Assembly (NCBI RefSeq): GCF_963662255.1
Contig: NC_085046.1
Coordinates: forward strand, 22,401,620 to 22,465,619
Reading direction: 5' to 3'
Source: Cinclus cinclus
Lineage: Eukaryota > Chordata > Aves > Passeriformes > Cinclidae
Length of the DNA: 64,000 bases
Every line of letters starts with the position of its first letter. Position 1 is the first letter of the stretch. Shown piece after piece: positions 1 through 13,370 of this stretch. A model generated the notes under the pieces. It saw nothing but the letters and a program-made list of their open reading frames with translations. It was not told the DNA's origin and did not search any database. The translations under genes were made by a program, and so were the position numbers.

Positions 1-1673
1 GAAATGTCTCTTTAGAGAAGTCCTTCTCTAGCAGCAAGTGAACTTTGCAATACTCAGTTATGCTGCACACTGTATCTTCCCACTGCAATTCATTCCACTC
101 TAAAGCGAGAACAAACCTACTGAGATGGTTGTTTCTGGCTGGTCTTGGGGTTATCGAGATCCTCAGGAACAATAACTTTCTGAAGTGCCAGACCTAAAAC
201 CTCTGGTGAATGAGCAAGCCAGCTACGTGCCTGGAGTCGATCAGGGAGAGCAGTAATACTGAGCTGGTTTTGCAATGCAGCCGGCACTGGAACTGACAGC
301 CTGAGGCTGGAAGTGTGCTAGGCAAGGTGTGTGTATCTTCTTCAGGCTTTATCACTCAGCTGAGATTTTCAGCAAGATGGATAAGAGTCAAAATCACTTA
401 ATCAGCTGTGGAGTTCCTACTGAGGATGTAATGTGTTGAATCTCAGTCACTGTGGAAATTAAGGAGCTTGTTGTGAGTGTCTGTGTATAAACCAGATAAA
501 TGACAACCTGCTCAGTACAGCTGATTTCTTGAGAGCCCTTCCAGCCCCGATTTTTTACTGAATCTGGGAAAGTTGCTGCTTGTTTAAACTATGCTAAAAG
601 GGATACAGGGAACATTAAGAAGCATGGTTACTGCTCAAGATGTTTCTACTGAATGTCTTTTAAGTCATACGCTTTTGTAAGTGAACTCAGAAACAAGCTG
701 CGTCTTAAAAAAGCCAACAAACAAAAAAATTGTCCCATAGAGTAGGAGCATGGATGATCTGTACTTAGAGATGAGTCCCAACAGTCCAGTCTGGTTTCCA
801 AAGTACTAGCTCTACTCATCCTTAGCTCGGATATATATACTGCTCATGAAATTGGAGCTAAGGTCAGCAGCCAAAAAATATAGCTGCTTGGGCTTAGCAT
901 TTTTACTCTAGATTATCAGTACTGATTGCTTTTACAGATATTTTATTAATGGTCAGGAAAAGGGGAATAGAATATAGCATACTCTTCCAAACACACACCC
1001 TCTTGTTACAAAAGCATATTATAGGAGATATTTCTGCTTAGACTTTATTTACCAAAACAAGATTTTAATTTTAAGTGCCACAAACATTTACAGCATATTT
1101 TGTGCTGGTTTGGGTTTATTTTCCTGGTTGCCATTTATTTCATGATATTGCCTGGACTCCAAGACACAGCCAGAGGGATCTGCTGAACGCATGAATACTA
1201 AGGCAGTAGTTTCCCTAGTAACAATAACTATGTAACAGCTCTCACAACTTCCTGCCCTTCCTTACGAGATTTGTTTGTGTGTTTCTCACTGGGTGAGATG
1301 GCGGAGACACCAAATTTGAGGCTGGCTAAAAGGCATTCAGGATGAGTTTACTGGAAGTGGTGAGATTAGAAAAAATGCATTTGCAAGTGGTGTCATTACA
1401 GAGTCTGGGTTTGGTTTGTCCTATGGGAATAATCCCGGGGGCATGCTCTAGCTGTCTCAGAGCATGGGCTGAATACTCTACTACAACTCAGATTCTTACT
1501 TCAGAATGGTTTTTTTACAAATATAACTATTGTCATAATGGATTAAGTACAGCTTTGAGTCAGTAATCGATTAATGGGAAGCAGAGCAGGGTAACAAATA
1601 CAGACATTAAATATGCAGCCCCAGTGCAGGACTTACTGCTAGCACTTTAGAGAAGATGAATTAAGCAGCTTTT
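1..1673. other. Intergenic, no gene seen
   Basis: AT-rich single-copy sequence with scattered stops in all frames. The longest open frames are under 80 codons and show no protein-like composition or recognisable motif. I see no RNA gene or clear repeat. Confidence 0.6.
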
Positions 1674-1679
1674 GGGAAC
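1674..1679. repeat. Left target-site duplication, GGGAAC
   Basis: The hexamer immediately precedes the TG terminus of the LTR and matches 2380-2385 exactly. It fixes the insertion boundary. Confidence 0.85.
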
Positions 1680-2379
1680 TGTCCTGGTTTGAAGGACAGG
1701 TGTTTGCCAAGGAAAGCAGAAGCTTCCCCTTGGACTGAAAGAAAATGTGATTCTTCCGATTATTATAATTTCGGAATTAAGAGAGCTCTCAGGCAAAGAT
1801 ATGGGGGTAGGAATAACAGTTCTTTACTAGTATATCTAACAAGACAAACAAGAACAACAACAGCTATGAAATTACCCACAAACAGAACAGTAACTCAGTC
1901 CCAGTGTTTTTTGGCTGCAGGCACCTTTTCCCTGAGCTGCAGTTCCCGGTGCTGGGGGCGGGCGGCTCCCGCAGAGCTGCAGGAGGGCTGGGGGTGATGG
2001 CAGCGCTGTCCCAGGGGGAGAGAGAGATGGAGAGAGAGCCCTCCACTCACGGTGTCGGTTCCGATGCTCAGCAGAGTGCTGGATGGTGGTAGTTCACAGC
2101 GAGAAGACAGCCGGGCAGGGTCCGATGGTGGTTTCCCGACGCTGGGATGGCGGAGATGGAGGAGAGGCAGCGATCGTCCTTCTCGTCCGAACTCCGCGGG
2201 AGAAATGGGCCGAGACCCAGCCTTCCGCTTCCTCTTCTGGCTGTTTGAATCTCACGGGGTTTGCTTCTTCCCTCCCGTCCCCTCCCCCTTGTCACCAGGG
2301 CCCAGTCAACAGGTATCTTAGCATGACAATGGGGAAAATTCCACAGAGGGAAAAAAAAAGAAAGAACTAACCCTCAACA
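1680..2379 (+). mobile_element. Solo LTR of an avian endogenous retrovirus (ERVK-like)
   Basis: The element begins TGTCCTGGTTTG and ends CCTCAACA, so it has the canonical TG...CA termini with a short TGT/ACA inverted repeat. It is 700 bp long and is bounded by identical GGGAAC hexamers at 1674-1679 and 2380-2385. A 6-bp target duplication is typical of betaretrovirus-like (ERVK) integration; ERVL and many ERV1 elements leave 4-5 bp. The first half is AT-rich and the second half (about 1910-2300) is GC-rich with many intact CpGs. No gag, pol or env sequence lies beside it, so it is a solo LTR left by recombination between two LTRs. The TGTCCTGGTTT start is one I associate with passerine LTR families; the exact family needs a repeat-library search. 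The short open frames inside are not credible genes. Confidence 0.85.
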
Positions 2380-2385
2380 GGGAAC
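2380..2385. repeat. Right target-site duplication, GGGAAC
   Basis: Identical to the hexamer at 1674-1679 and immediately follows the CA terminus of the LTR. Having no mismatch fits a fairly recent insertion. Confidence 0.85.
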
Positions 2386-5300
2386 ATATACTTCTGGGTT
2401 CAGACTGCTACCAGGGGTTTGTCTGGCTGCCATGCTCTTGCTGTGGAAGAAGAGGAGAGATTCATTCTCTAATACATTGCAAAGTGTTCCTCAAAGAAAG
2501 TAACTACTGTGCTATTCAGATGGAGGATTCTGGTAGGCATGTTATGTATGATCATTAAATTGGGTTATCTTTTTAGTCTTCTAATCAACCAGCCTACTTA
2601 CAGCTCATTCTAAACCAGGTGAAGAAATCTGCAGTATTAAACCCAGATATTAAATCTGCTTCTTCAGACATTGAAAAGCTGAATTCCTGTATTTCATTAG
2701 CCATTGTTCATATATGTATATTGAATGTCGTAGTCACTTGTGCGTCATTTTTTTACATGAAAAATTACTTTTGCTGAAAAATAAAGGTTAGTATTATATG
2801 TCAGTTCTCTGTAAAGCTGCATCTTAAGACTGATCTGTTCCTGAACAAGCTGAAACCCTTTAGTATGTTGCCAGAAGAAAGAACTGATAAGGGCCAAACT
2901 GCAATCAGCTGTGAGTTTACCGTTAAGATAATAAGCATGAACAGACACGGTGCAGAGGTCAGCCATACTTTCCTTCTTCAAGACATTTGACCACAATGAA
3001 ATCATGACATTATCTTAAAGCTGACACATGTAACTCTAGTCATACAGATATTTACAGCTAAAAATGATAAGCTTGATCCTGAGAGATGCTTGGTACACCC
3101 ATCCTTGCTGCCTTTAATGGCAATTCTGGGTGTTCAGAGCATTTGGATCAGATTAAGATCATCTCAACAAATCACAGTGAGGAAGACAGAAAGGAAATGG
3201 CTATCAGAAAACCAAAGTCAGGCTAAGATTTTATCCTTATCGCACGGAGGTGAGGTGCCTCAGAGAAATATAATGATTCTCTTCTCAGGCTATATCAAAT
3301 ATCAGGACTGGTCAATGTTCTTTAATTCAGGGCAGCCGTAGAAATAAGCATGAGCACGTTTGTAATTAGCACTTGCATTCTCCCAGCAGGCAGAACTCCC
3401 ACTATCACAACAATATCTTCACAGGTACTATATTTTTAGACTAGGCATTTAAAGCAGTTTAACTGGGGTCTTCTGTAAACCAGCTGTGTTGGAATTCTTA
3501 TCACCCAAAATGCGCTTCAACCTGTGTGCAATATGATCTTGGCAGAGAACAATACTGTTTTGTGCTCCCAAGGATCACTGACAGTAATGAAATAATGTTG
3601 TCTTCTAAGTTGAACATATGTTAAGTCCAGTCATGTAACAGCACATTATGTTCTTAGATAGCAAGAAGGAAAGAGTTAGCAAAATCTACCTTTTGATTTT
3701 ACAATTTCCCTGAAGGTACAGAGTCTTCCAAATTATTGTACACTTTTGAGATATTTTTCTATATTTTTGTTTGCAGAATAAACTTTGTAATTAATACTGA
3801 CTGACTAAATTAAACCAGCAGGTTTACGTGTGTAACAGCACGTGCACATCAGCAGCAATCCTATAAACACATACACAGATGTGTGCATTAATTCAGATGA
3901 GTACAGGACAGGATCACGGCTGCATTCAGTTCTGAAAATAATTCTGAAAATAATAATCCAGTTCCTAGTTATGTACATGGTGATTTAAGGCAGGATATTA
4001 ATTCCGTTTTCTAACTGTACATTAATGGACCTAAAGACTGTAAATTGCCAAAGCTAAATCACTTATGTAATAGAAAATTAAAAACATTTACCATTTAGTC
4101 AAATATCAAAACATTCTTGTTTTCACAGGGGTGTAATGTGGACCTTACAGTATAACAAGAGCTATGAGTAATTTAAAAATATGTGATATCCTTTGCATAT
4201 CACAGATACTTTTCTCATGAATAAGGAACTTTTCACTATAAGAAGACTTTTATATGACTCCCACTTGTTCTTCAGTCTATTTCCAGGCTAAATTTACTGT
4301 AAAGAGAGAGGTTTTGCATCTGCCTATGTCAGTTAGTGTATTGAGGTCAGCCTCCATTCTCCTTGTCTCTGATGCCTGCCTGTATAAACACAAATTCCAT
4401 TTCCATCCTATTATTTTTCTAATCAAGGGTTTGTCATGCAAAAGAAGATCTGGGGTGACTGTGTTTTCCATTATGCAAAACATTCCATTATGATAATATC
4501 TTCAGGATAGTCTTATAAAGGTGCCCTGCCCAAAGACATCACAAATGAGAGCACTGAAATGGTAGACAAATCCTGCATAATTTGCCCTCTCATTTAACAT
4601 TCAGGCCGCAGAGTTCACCCTAATTTGCCATACACATTTCCTCTGACATCCTCGATCTGTACATATGGTAAAAATAAGAATTGGCAGCTTTCACTGAATA
4701 GACTTCTGTTAAGTGCTTATCAAAAGAAGAAGAAAGGGGCTGTAAAATGCAGTCATATTTAGTACATCCTTCAATTTCTTTTGCTTTCTCTGCTGAACTC
4801 ACACTTAGTAAAATCTATAGTCAGTGAAATTTACCTTTTGAGCTCAAGTTGTTTCCATTCAGAACAAAGTAAAAAATACACCAGCAAAGAAAACCTGATA
4901 TTTCTTAGAAATTCTCTTTTCTCCCTTATGCCAAATCCCAACAGGCAGGGCTCCACAGAAAGGGAGTTTATTTTCTAAATCCTTTGAACACAGAGCTCTT
5001 ACATTTTCTAGGACAAGATGTTTTTCTAGACAATCTCAATATTGTACCTTTGTATTATTAATACTTTTGTCATAAAGATGAATACACACATTTATTGTAT
5101 ATATTTAATTTCCATTAGATGTCATTTCAATTATTCAAACATGAATTGGCTTAAAAACAGACTCCTGTGAAGACTTGTGTCTGAGTCTTGGCAAGCACAT
5201 TATATTTCTGCAGTTTCTGTGTATTTGAATTATCTGTTCTCTCCTCTTACTGTGCAGATGTGTGTGTGGTATGTGCATGTGTGCTAAATATTTAGGTAAG

Positions 5301-8300
5301 TGAATCTGCATTGACTGCTTTGTTTGAAAAAGCCTCTGAATTTCTGGGGCATTTTTACAAGTTTTTTTATGGTGATGATTGCTTAGGACTATTTCTGTAC
5401 CCAGGTAGTTTAATTTTAGGGGTGTAGAAAATGTAGGCATTTTTATTATAATCCAAAATAGATAAATAATCCTTTTCTTCTCTGGCTTTCTAGAGTGTCC
5501 TTTCAGATCTGGGGAACATTATGTCATTGCTGGTCTTTCCAGTTCAGGGATTATTCCATTATTAAACAAAGCTTAATTTAATGCAATATCTAGTCATGAA
5601 TTTGATATTAGCCTTTAGGCCTTGAATGCTTTTTTTTTTTTTTTCCTTATGATTGGTATGGCCTGGTGTATCATCATCATTATAATCTTTTTAATTAAAG
5701 TCAATCCCTTGCCTTGATTTCCTGACTCAGACTCTGATATTTTAAAATGTTTTCCATTTCTAATATTTGAAAACCTTTCTCACAATTTTATCTCATTTAC
5801 TGGAATGGTTCTTAGTCCATAAAGTAATAATACATTTGGAAAAAAACCCATATGGATTGTAGATGTATTCTCCTTATTGATCCATAATCTCATCATCTAC
5901 TGTGCAGCATTTTCTACTAAGGTACATGACTGTTTTAATTCATCTTTATGGAACCACTGCGCTGAGCTAACTGATGCTGATGTGGATATAACTACATGCA
6001 GGACTAGACTTCTCTGTAATTTCCCTTACGTTACATATCAGCACAGTATGTACTTTTTCTTCTCAAAGATGCAGCCATCACATCTTCTTGGAACTAGTTT
6101 TAAGTTCAAGTCTACAAAATCAATTTTGCAACATGGCGAAAAATGCTTTCATTCAATTGGACCTATTTGCCAGTAATCACATTTCAATTATATTTACTGA
6201 TAAGCTTTGTCACGGATCTTTCAAAATTATGCCCTCCAAGGCATCTCAAAGCAACATTCATCTTCATGATTGAAAATTAGTGATTCCAAGTCCTCTGCTC
6301 CTAAATCAAACTTGGATTTAGCCAATTGCTTGGCAATTCCTACTGCACTACAGGATTCTTAACACGCACCTTTTATAATTACAATTACCTGAATCTCCAT
6401 AAATCCACACCCTCTATACTGTATCCACTCAAGCTTGTTGTTTTGCTCCAAAAGTTTTAACCCAGTTTTATTACTCCATTCCCATCAGCTGGCACGAATG
6501 ATAATTTGATCAATAAAGCTTGTGTCTGCTGTGAAGTCACACAGTTTCTGCCATCTGCTTCCTCTGAAACTGGCCAAAATCTGTTGGTAAGCATGCTCAG
6601 GATTACTTTTTTTCCACCAGTGACTAAGGTCTCTGTAGTTAGCAGGACATGCAGGATCTTTCTTTCCCTGAAGCTGGAAGAGGTATTGCCTTTAACTGCT
6701 TACCTGCAACCTCCTTGTGTTCCTTTACGTATATATTTTGGCCTCTTTGCTGGCATTTGCACCAACAGTTTTCAACAGCTCGACCATGACCCTTTCTGCT
6801 CCTGCAGCTATCCCGCTTCTGCTGTTCTCCTCACTTTTCTTTGTTTGCAAACAAGTAGAACTATTAAACAGTCAACATAGCTACCAGGACCTTTCAAATC
6901 AGTGATGCAAACATATTATGCATACTTAAAAAAAATAAATAAAATGCAATCAGGATTATTGGACCAAGCCCCAGTTTATCACAGCTGTATGCATAGCTAA
7001 TATAGCCACATTTATGCTGTTTTTTGAAGTCTGTTTTCTTCAAAGTGGTCCCTGAAGCCCAAGTTTCCATCTTCATGGTAGAGGACAGAGCTCCCGAAAA
7101 CCATCCCATGCACATTAACATGCAGCATTTTGCAGCTAGATTTAAAATTCTTGGTTGCAGCAGGCAGTTGTATGAAGTCTGAAAGCCAACATAGGTCATC
7201 AAGTCTGCTCTGTGGATCTCCATGGTTTAGCAGCAACTGTTTGGATATGAGCCTGCTGCATACGTTGCCTCTCCTGCCATTGTGACCTCCATAGCTGCTG
7301 CTTCTCTCTTCCTGCTGGTGCTCCAAAAAGCAAGCCAGCATGGCACATGGATGTACAGAGCTAAAATGCTCACAGCACTATCTGCTCTCTCTTCTCCCCA
7401 TGGGTTCTAACCTTAACTGAAATTGGATGGAGAAACTGTGTGCCCAGATCAGCTACCAGAGCATAATAGGCTACAGGTTACTGTGCAGCTGCTCATCTGT
7501 GGTATCTGCTCATTCTTTTCTTGTAGAAACTGCAGAGGAAACAGGGGTATGAAACTGTAAAAACTTGTGCATTCTACAGGGTGCAACTCTGTAGTTGTGT
7601 TGTGGTCATACACACAAAAAAATATGAACAACTGTTTGCAGTCCTAGGCATACAACTCCTGGCAGATGCTCACTGCAAGAGCTTTTTAGATATCACTGTT
7701 TTTATTAACTCTTCTTGACTTCTTTTACTTGTTCTCCCTAACTGCCCAAATCCAGTGAAACAAACAGGTTTTCTGAGCCAAACCACGGCAAAGCTCTGGC
7801 ACGCACAGTCTCAGGTTACCACTGTCTCTGCTCAGAACTGGGCATCTCCTGACCAGGGCAGCTCGACTCCAACTGTTCCCCATGCATGAGCACAGCAGAA
7901 CTGTGACGTGAAGCATAAATGAGAGGACACATTCTGCCTCCACTGCTGGGTGAATATGGGGTGGCTCTGTAGGAGAGCATGTTCTACCTGCTCAGTACAA
8001 AGGATCAGTACTGTGGATCAAGTTCTACAGTATATTCCCTGGAGGAAATGGTTGCACTTTCTTAGCTGTGTGTGAACAGAACTCTGCTTTCTGGTTCACT
8101 ATCAAGACTATTATCTAGAAGAATTACATTCCTTTAATTAAATAGCAAAGAATGTGTTTACTTAATTCTACTTTCTACTGCAAAAACATATGATAGTGGA
8201 AATTATGGATTCTGGTGTCTGCCAGGTCCCTGATACCCTTATGTGTTTTAGAATCTAGGCAATTAGAGAATTCATGTGGTAATTCCTCCATTATACTTTT

Positions 8301-8791
8301 CACATTAATATACTTTCTTCTGAATTGTTTAGTCAAATTAATTGCATTGAGCCTTACTTTGGGTATGCTTAGCGTACTTCTAAAGAGACTTATTATATTA
8401 CCAATTTTTGTCTTGCTTAAGAATTGCCTAAATAACAACATTCAGGAAAGCTGGTTCATTATCTGATATGGTGATAGCTCCAATTTTTATGTGTTGTGTT
8501 GTCAGGCTGCTTGTGATATAATATAAAAGATCTATTCTTAGCTAGGGAAAGAGGAGATGTGAAGTTTTCTCTGCTGGAGTGTATATGCCTTCAGACACCA
8601 AAGCTTTTAAAATTTCCCATACATCAGAATGGAAACTGGACATTTTATCACCTGGGGTGCTGCCTGCTCCCTACTGCTTTGTCTGCCCAGCAGCTCCCCA
8701 GGGCCGGAGCAAAAGCACATCAGAGGCCAGGAGTGAAGGCATACTCCTGGCTACAGCTGTGGGCATCCACTGACACTTAACAGATGCCAGG
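2386..8791. other. Intergenic, no gene seen
   Basis: AT-rich sequence with no open frame above 125 codons and none with a recognisable domain. A 15-T run lies at 5630-5644. The segment 6280-6900 is pyrimidine-rich on this strand and contains a 124-codon open frame (6506-6880) that looks like chance. No RNA gene was recognised. Confidence 0.55.
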
Positions 8792-8893
8792 ACAAAAAAA
8801 ATCTAACCAACCAAAAAAACCAAACCAAACCAAACCAAACCAAAACAACAACAAACAAACAAAAAACAAAACAAACAAAAAAACCTAAACAAA
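8792..8893. repeat. A/C-rich simple repeat, (CCAAA)n and (CAAA)n
   Basis: About 100 bp made almost only of A and C. It contains five consecutive CCAAA units near 8820-8844, followed by CAA and CAAA units and then AAAAC mixtures. It has the look of a slippage-grown low-complexity tract. Similar tracts recur at 33522-33560 and 42718-42898, and in the opposite orientation at 26071-26204. Confidence 0.85.
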
Positions 8894-11800
8894 GCCCAGT
8901 TTTTCTTGGGAACTTTACTTTGACAACAATCCTCATAAAAACAGCTCTGTCCTGGGCAATTATAAACCAAGCACCTGCAGGAGACCTTTCTTCATTCTTT
9001 AAAGGCTGTGACCTTCAACTTCAGATCTCCTCCAGCATGGTATGGAAATAAGCTATAATTGTGAACACTAACAGTCTGTATTATAATGACTCCTGTTACA
9101 AGATAGGATAGATTCTGGCTACAAAATGGGAATATCCACACACCCAATTTCTTTATCATTAGTCTACAGCAACATGAGAAGGCTGTGTGCAATGAGCTCA
9201 GAGGCAGACTCTACACAAGCTACATAGAATTGGTCAGGGAGCAGCAGTGAGAAAGTCATGGCTGTCTCCTGTGGATGCAAAAGGGGTCTCTGAACAATGT
9301 CAGCTATGAGCAATGTCAGATATTAATTTAGTAGGGTGACATTTTTATTTATTTTTATTGGGTGATTATCCACTTGTGAGAAATACAGGCCAAGAGTTGT
9401 GTCTGCGAAAACAAATTATGTCTGGAATTTATCTTGATAAAATATAAAAGCAGATTATGTTTCTTGGGCTAAAAGTTGTTAGTGTAAGTATGAGATTATG
9501 AGTTTCTTGGTCTTTACTGCTTTAAGAAAAGAGAGAAAGAGAATTTTTAAAGAAAAAACGAAAGTAGTGTAATAATGACTATGTGCATGCAGAGAGATTT
9601 TGTGCATTAGGCTGGTAGGTACTTCTGCAAGATAGTATTATTGCTGATTTTAGGTGTCACATACATTATCTCAGTCAAAAAGCAGTTATCACAAGTGCTG
9701 CAGTAAATAATCCTCCCCATGGTTTGTCTTCTTGTTTCTAAAAGATCATCTGGGTCTCTTGCACTGTTGGGGTCTAAACAATGGAAAAAAGTGGGAGATA
9801 GTCCCTTCAAAAGCAAAGTACATGCTGAAGTAAATCTCATTTTCATGTGCAGTCAGAAGCAGCCCAAGTGCCATTGTCTGTAGACAGGCCAAAGAAATAA
9901 GAGGTAAAATATCTGGACACATGCTAAAGGCTGTGTATCTATGAAACTTCCACTTCAAATCCCAGCCAAATCTCTCCGACTGGCTTGAGATAAATAAGCA
10001 CCCAACACCAATCAGCAAAGTTAAAATGCTGGGGCTTTTCAAGCTTGTTTTTAATTGAACAATTCCATATCTAAGTTCTTGTCCAATAGTTACTCCAAAT
10101 ATTTTACAATGTAGTTACATTTGAATCCTGAGGATTCAAATTCCCAGCTTACACCTGAGTTTTCAAATTGGTGATCACTGTTGATAACCATATGCCTCTG
10201 GTCAAATTTCTTTTATGGAGGCCTTTTAAAATTTATGTATTTATTAGGATTTGCTGCACAATATGACAAATACCCATTGACACTGGCATGTTCTCAACTT
10301 CACTGATGAGGCATGTTGAGAAGCACTTAGGACTCTCTGCCTCCTACCTAGAACATAAAAGGTGCAGAGTTTGTGTCTCCTCTTGCACCATTTCATCTTT
10401 AGCAAGGGCTGCTGCTTCTCTCATGAGGAGAGCTGCTCTACAGCGTGAGCAGTGACACTGGGAGATCCACTCACGGTAGATGTGGCACAGGTTATCTGGT
10501 TAATTAAATTAAGTCCATATGCCCAGTCCAGAGTTTTTCAGTGGCAGGCAGCTGTCTCCTCAGAGCAGCAGAGGATGAAGAGCACTTAGGAAAATGGAGC
10601 TCTGCAGCCCATAGTGGTAGAGATGGCAAGACTGCTGTGCACCACTGTCCTTGGAGTCTCCCTTCATATTAACTGGTAACGCGTGAGCTGTTCGCATGGT
10701 CTGATTTGTAGTTTAAATCACTATTGACAGTGGCATGCTGACAGAGACATTAGAGCATAAAAGGGAGGCAGGGGAAGGAAACTGGCAACGAAGCAAATTA
10801 AGTAAATAGATAGATATAAACATGCTTAGAACATTCATGTGTCATCTTTATTGCTTTTCAGGTAAGAGAATAGATATTAAGAAGCTTGCCTGCTGCTATA
10901 AGAGAGTTTAAGGTGATAGCTTGGTCATGGACTAATACTGTGATGTTAAACAATTCTGTTGTGACAGTCCTGCCATACATACTAGGGGGGAGGTGTTAAA
11001 TGATGGCCTCAAGTCCTGCTGCCCCTCTATTCAGGGAAGAAGTCAACATCAAGGTGACTCAAGGTCTTTTCTACTCCCAGGCCCCTCAATTTCCCTTTGC
11101 AGTACTGGAAAGAACAAAACAACAGGGATTTCTCCCTATGTTTGCCACCTCAGCAGCTGGTCCAGCTATGACTAGTTTTTTGGGTTTTTTTTTTTAATTT
11201 CAAGTCAGAATACCTAAATTTTCTTTGGAAAGGTGCAGTCCAAGCTGCAGTTTCATGATTGCTTCATGCCCATTAAAGCTGGGCTGTTGCTGACAGGAAC
11301 CATTCCCTCCCCTCCTGTGTTTCAGTTCACACCTTCCTTCCCTTTCCCCTCTGCTGGCACTAGCACCCCCGCAGCCATGCCAAGGACTGGAGAAGGGAAT
11401 TTCTGCAACTGGAACTATAGTGGGCTTTGCTGGTTAGCTTTCAGCTGGGTCAGCACATTGCTCTTCTTCTCCCCACTGCCCTGAAGGTGCCTCTGTGGGA
11501 GGAAGAACAAGAGTGGGTAAGGTGTGGGAACACCTCCCTCAGGGGGCTTAAAACAACTGTGATTCACATCCCCCCAGAGCTTTCCAGAAAAAATAGTCCT
11601 CAGGAAAAAAGAATATGTGTGCCAGCTTTAGGTTAAATTCCCTTTCCTATCACAGATTTCTTACCTGACTTTGAACAGGTCATTTTAATCTCCGCCTTAG
11701 ATTTCCTTTCCAAAACAAAGACAAAGTGGTACTTTTATCTTTTAGAACAAGCACATTAGAGATTTTGAGGTGCTGAGGTGCCCAGGTACTCTGGGATAGG

Positions 11801-13348
11801 GGCCCAGAAAGACTTTTGATAGGTCTGCAAATATTTTTAAAGTGCTTCTGCCTCAAGCTTCTATTTTTAATTGCTGTGACTGTAGATAGTATTTGTACTG
11901 CACAACTATGGTCTTTGTAGCTTAATATATTGTAAGTATCCACACTTTTGGTAAATCATTGGTATAACTGAATTCCAGATTATAGAATATAAAATATTAT
12001 GAGATATACAAAAAAGGATGGAAAATGTTTTTTTCAGGCTTCAAAAAGCATTTTTAAGTTTCAGTAACTTTTAGTAGCGTCACCCAACAACAGAGTGAGC
12101 AAGCACTCCATGGTGAAAACACTAGGTGTGATCTATTTTACATGCAGTTACCTTTCAGTCAGTCATACCATAGCATTACTTGCTCCATCTGAACCTGAGC
12201 CTGATCTGAGGAGATTGATTCAGACTCATCTGACCTGACATAGTCATATATTTTTCCAACAGAGCTAATGTGTGGTTTTGTCTGTGACCAGACCCATCAC
12301 TTACAGGGCTTCAAACTAATAGCCTTGTTTTAACACAGAGCAGAGTGGTTGTTTGGACCACAACCACTTTTCCAGAAATGGGTGATATACTGTCATTGTG
12401 ATCCTCTTCCTAGCTTAAAAAGCTCTGCTTGCAGCATAAGATTTGAAATGTTTATCCTTTGAAAAAAATGTATTTGGTGTAGCCATAACAAGTAGTAGAA
12501 TATCCTTTCTGCCTCAGAATTTGAGATTAGAATGTCTATGTTTATAGCTAAAGGAGGATATCACTGGAGATAAATATTTAGTAAGGTGGTGATAAAATTA
12601 CAAGGGCAGATATTCATTCAAGAAGAAGAAGAAGTCAGTCTTTTGTTTGCAAAACTCAAATGAGAGATTAGAAACTAGTTATTCTCAGATACATCATCCA
12701 ACCCTGGCAATCTGATTCTAAAGGGCTGATTGCCAGAAACCACAGGTACCAGTACTTCTTACATAAAAGGTGTCTGAAAGATGCTGGGACCAGGGATATT
12801 CAAAGTCATTCTGAAACCACTTTACCACATACTTTTTTTTTTACCTTGAAAATGCATATAATTTCTCTACATTTAAGTTCCTATATTTAGAAAACAGGGA
12901 TTAAGAACATAGATGCAAAGCTGCTCTAAGTTTATTGATATTTGCAGCTTTCAGAGTTTTAATGGGTAGCACTGTACAAAGGCAAAGAGTTCTTTACATT
13001 TTACTGAAGTGATTCATTTTTCAGCTGGCTGCATTGTTGTATTGCAAATCTTCAATGAGTGAGAACTTGCCCATTTGAAGAAACAACTGATTTAACTAAA
13101 TGGTTTTTCAAAGGCACATAGAAAAATTGGTACAACCCCATCATGGAGATAAATTTATATCAGGCTGAGTGCCTCATATTGATTAAGCTTATGTCAGCAA
13201 GGAATCAACTTGCTAATGCCATGAAAGGCACTTTTAAACTGAAATAGCAGTGTCTACACAAGGGATTAGTCTAATATTGGCATTCTTTTTCCCCAAATAA
13301 GACAAGCCTTTAAATCCTGTATCCCTAATGCTATGCATTGTGAATTAC
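8894..13348. other. Intergenic, no gene seen
   Basis: AT-rich, with no open frame above 100 codons that looks coding. A run of T with one A interruption is at about 11187-11197. No RNA gene or mobile element was recognised. Confidence 0.55.
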
Positions 13349-13370
13349 AAAAAAAAAAAAAAAAAAAAAA
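13349..13370. repeat. Poly(A) run of 22
   Basis: An uninterrupted run of 22 A followed by GAAAAGAAG. It could be an old retroposon tail, but the sequence just upstream matches nothing I recognise, and I see no flanking target duplication. Confidence 0.8.
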
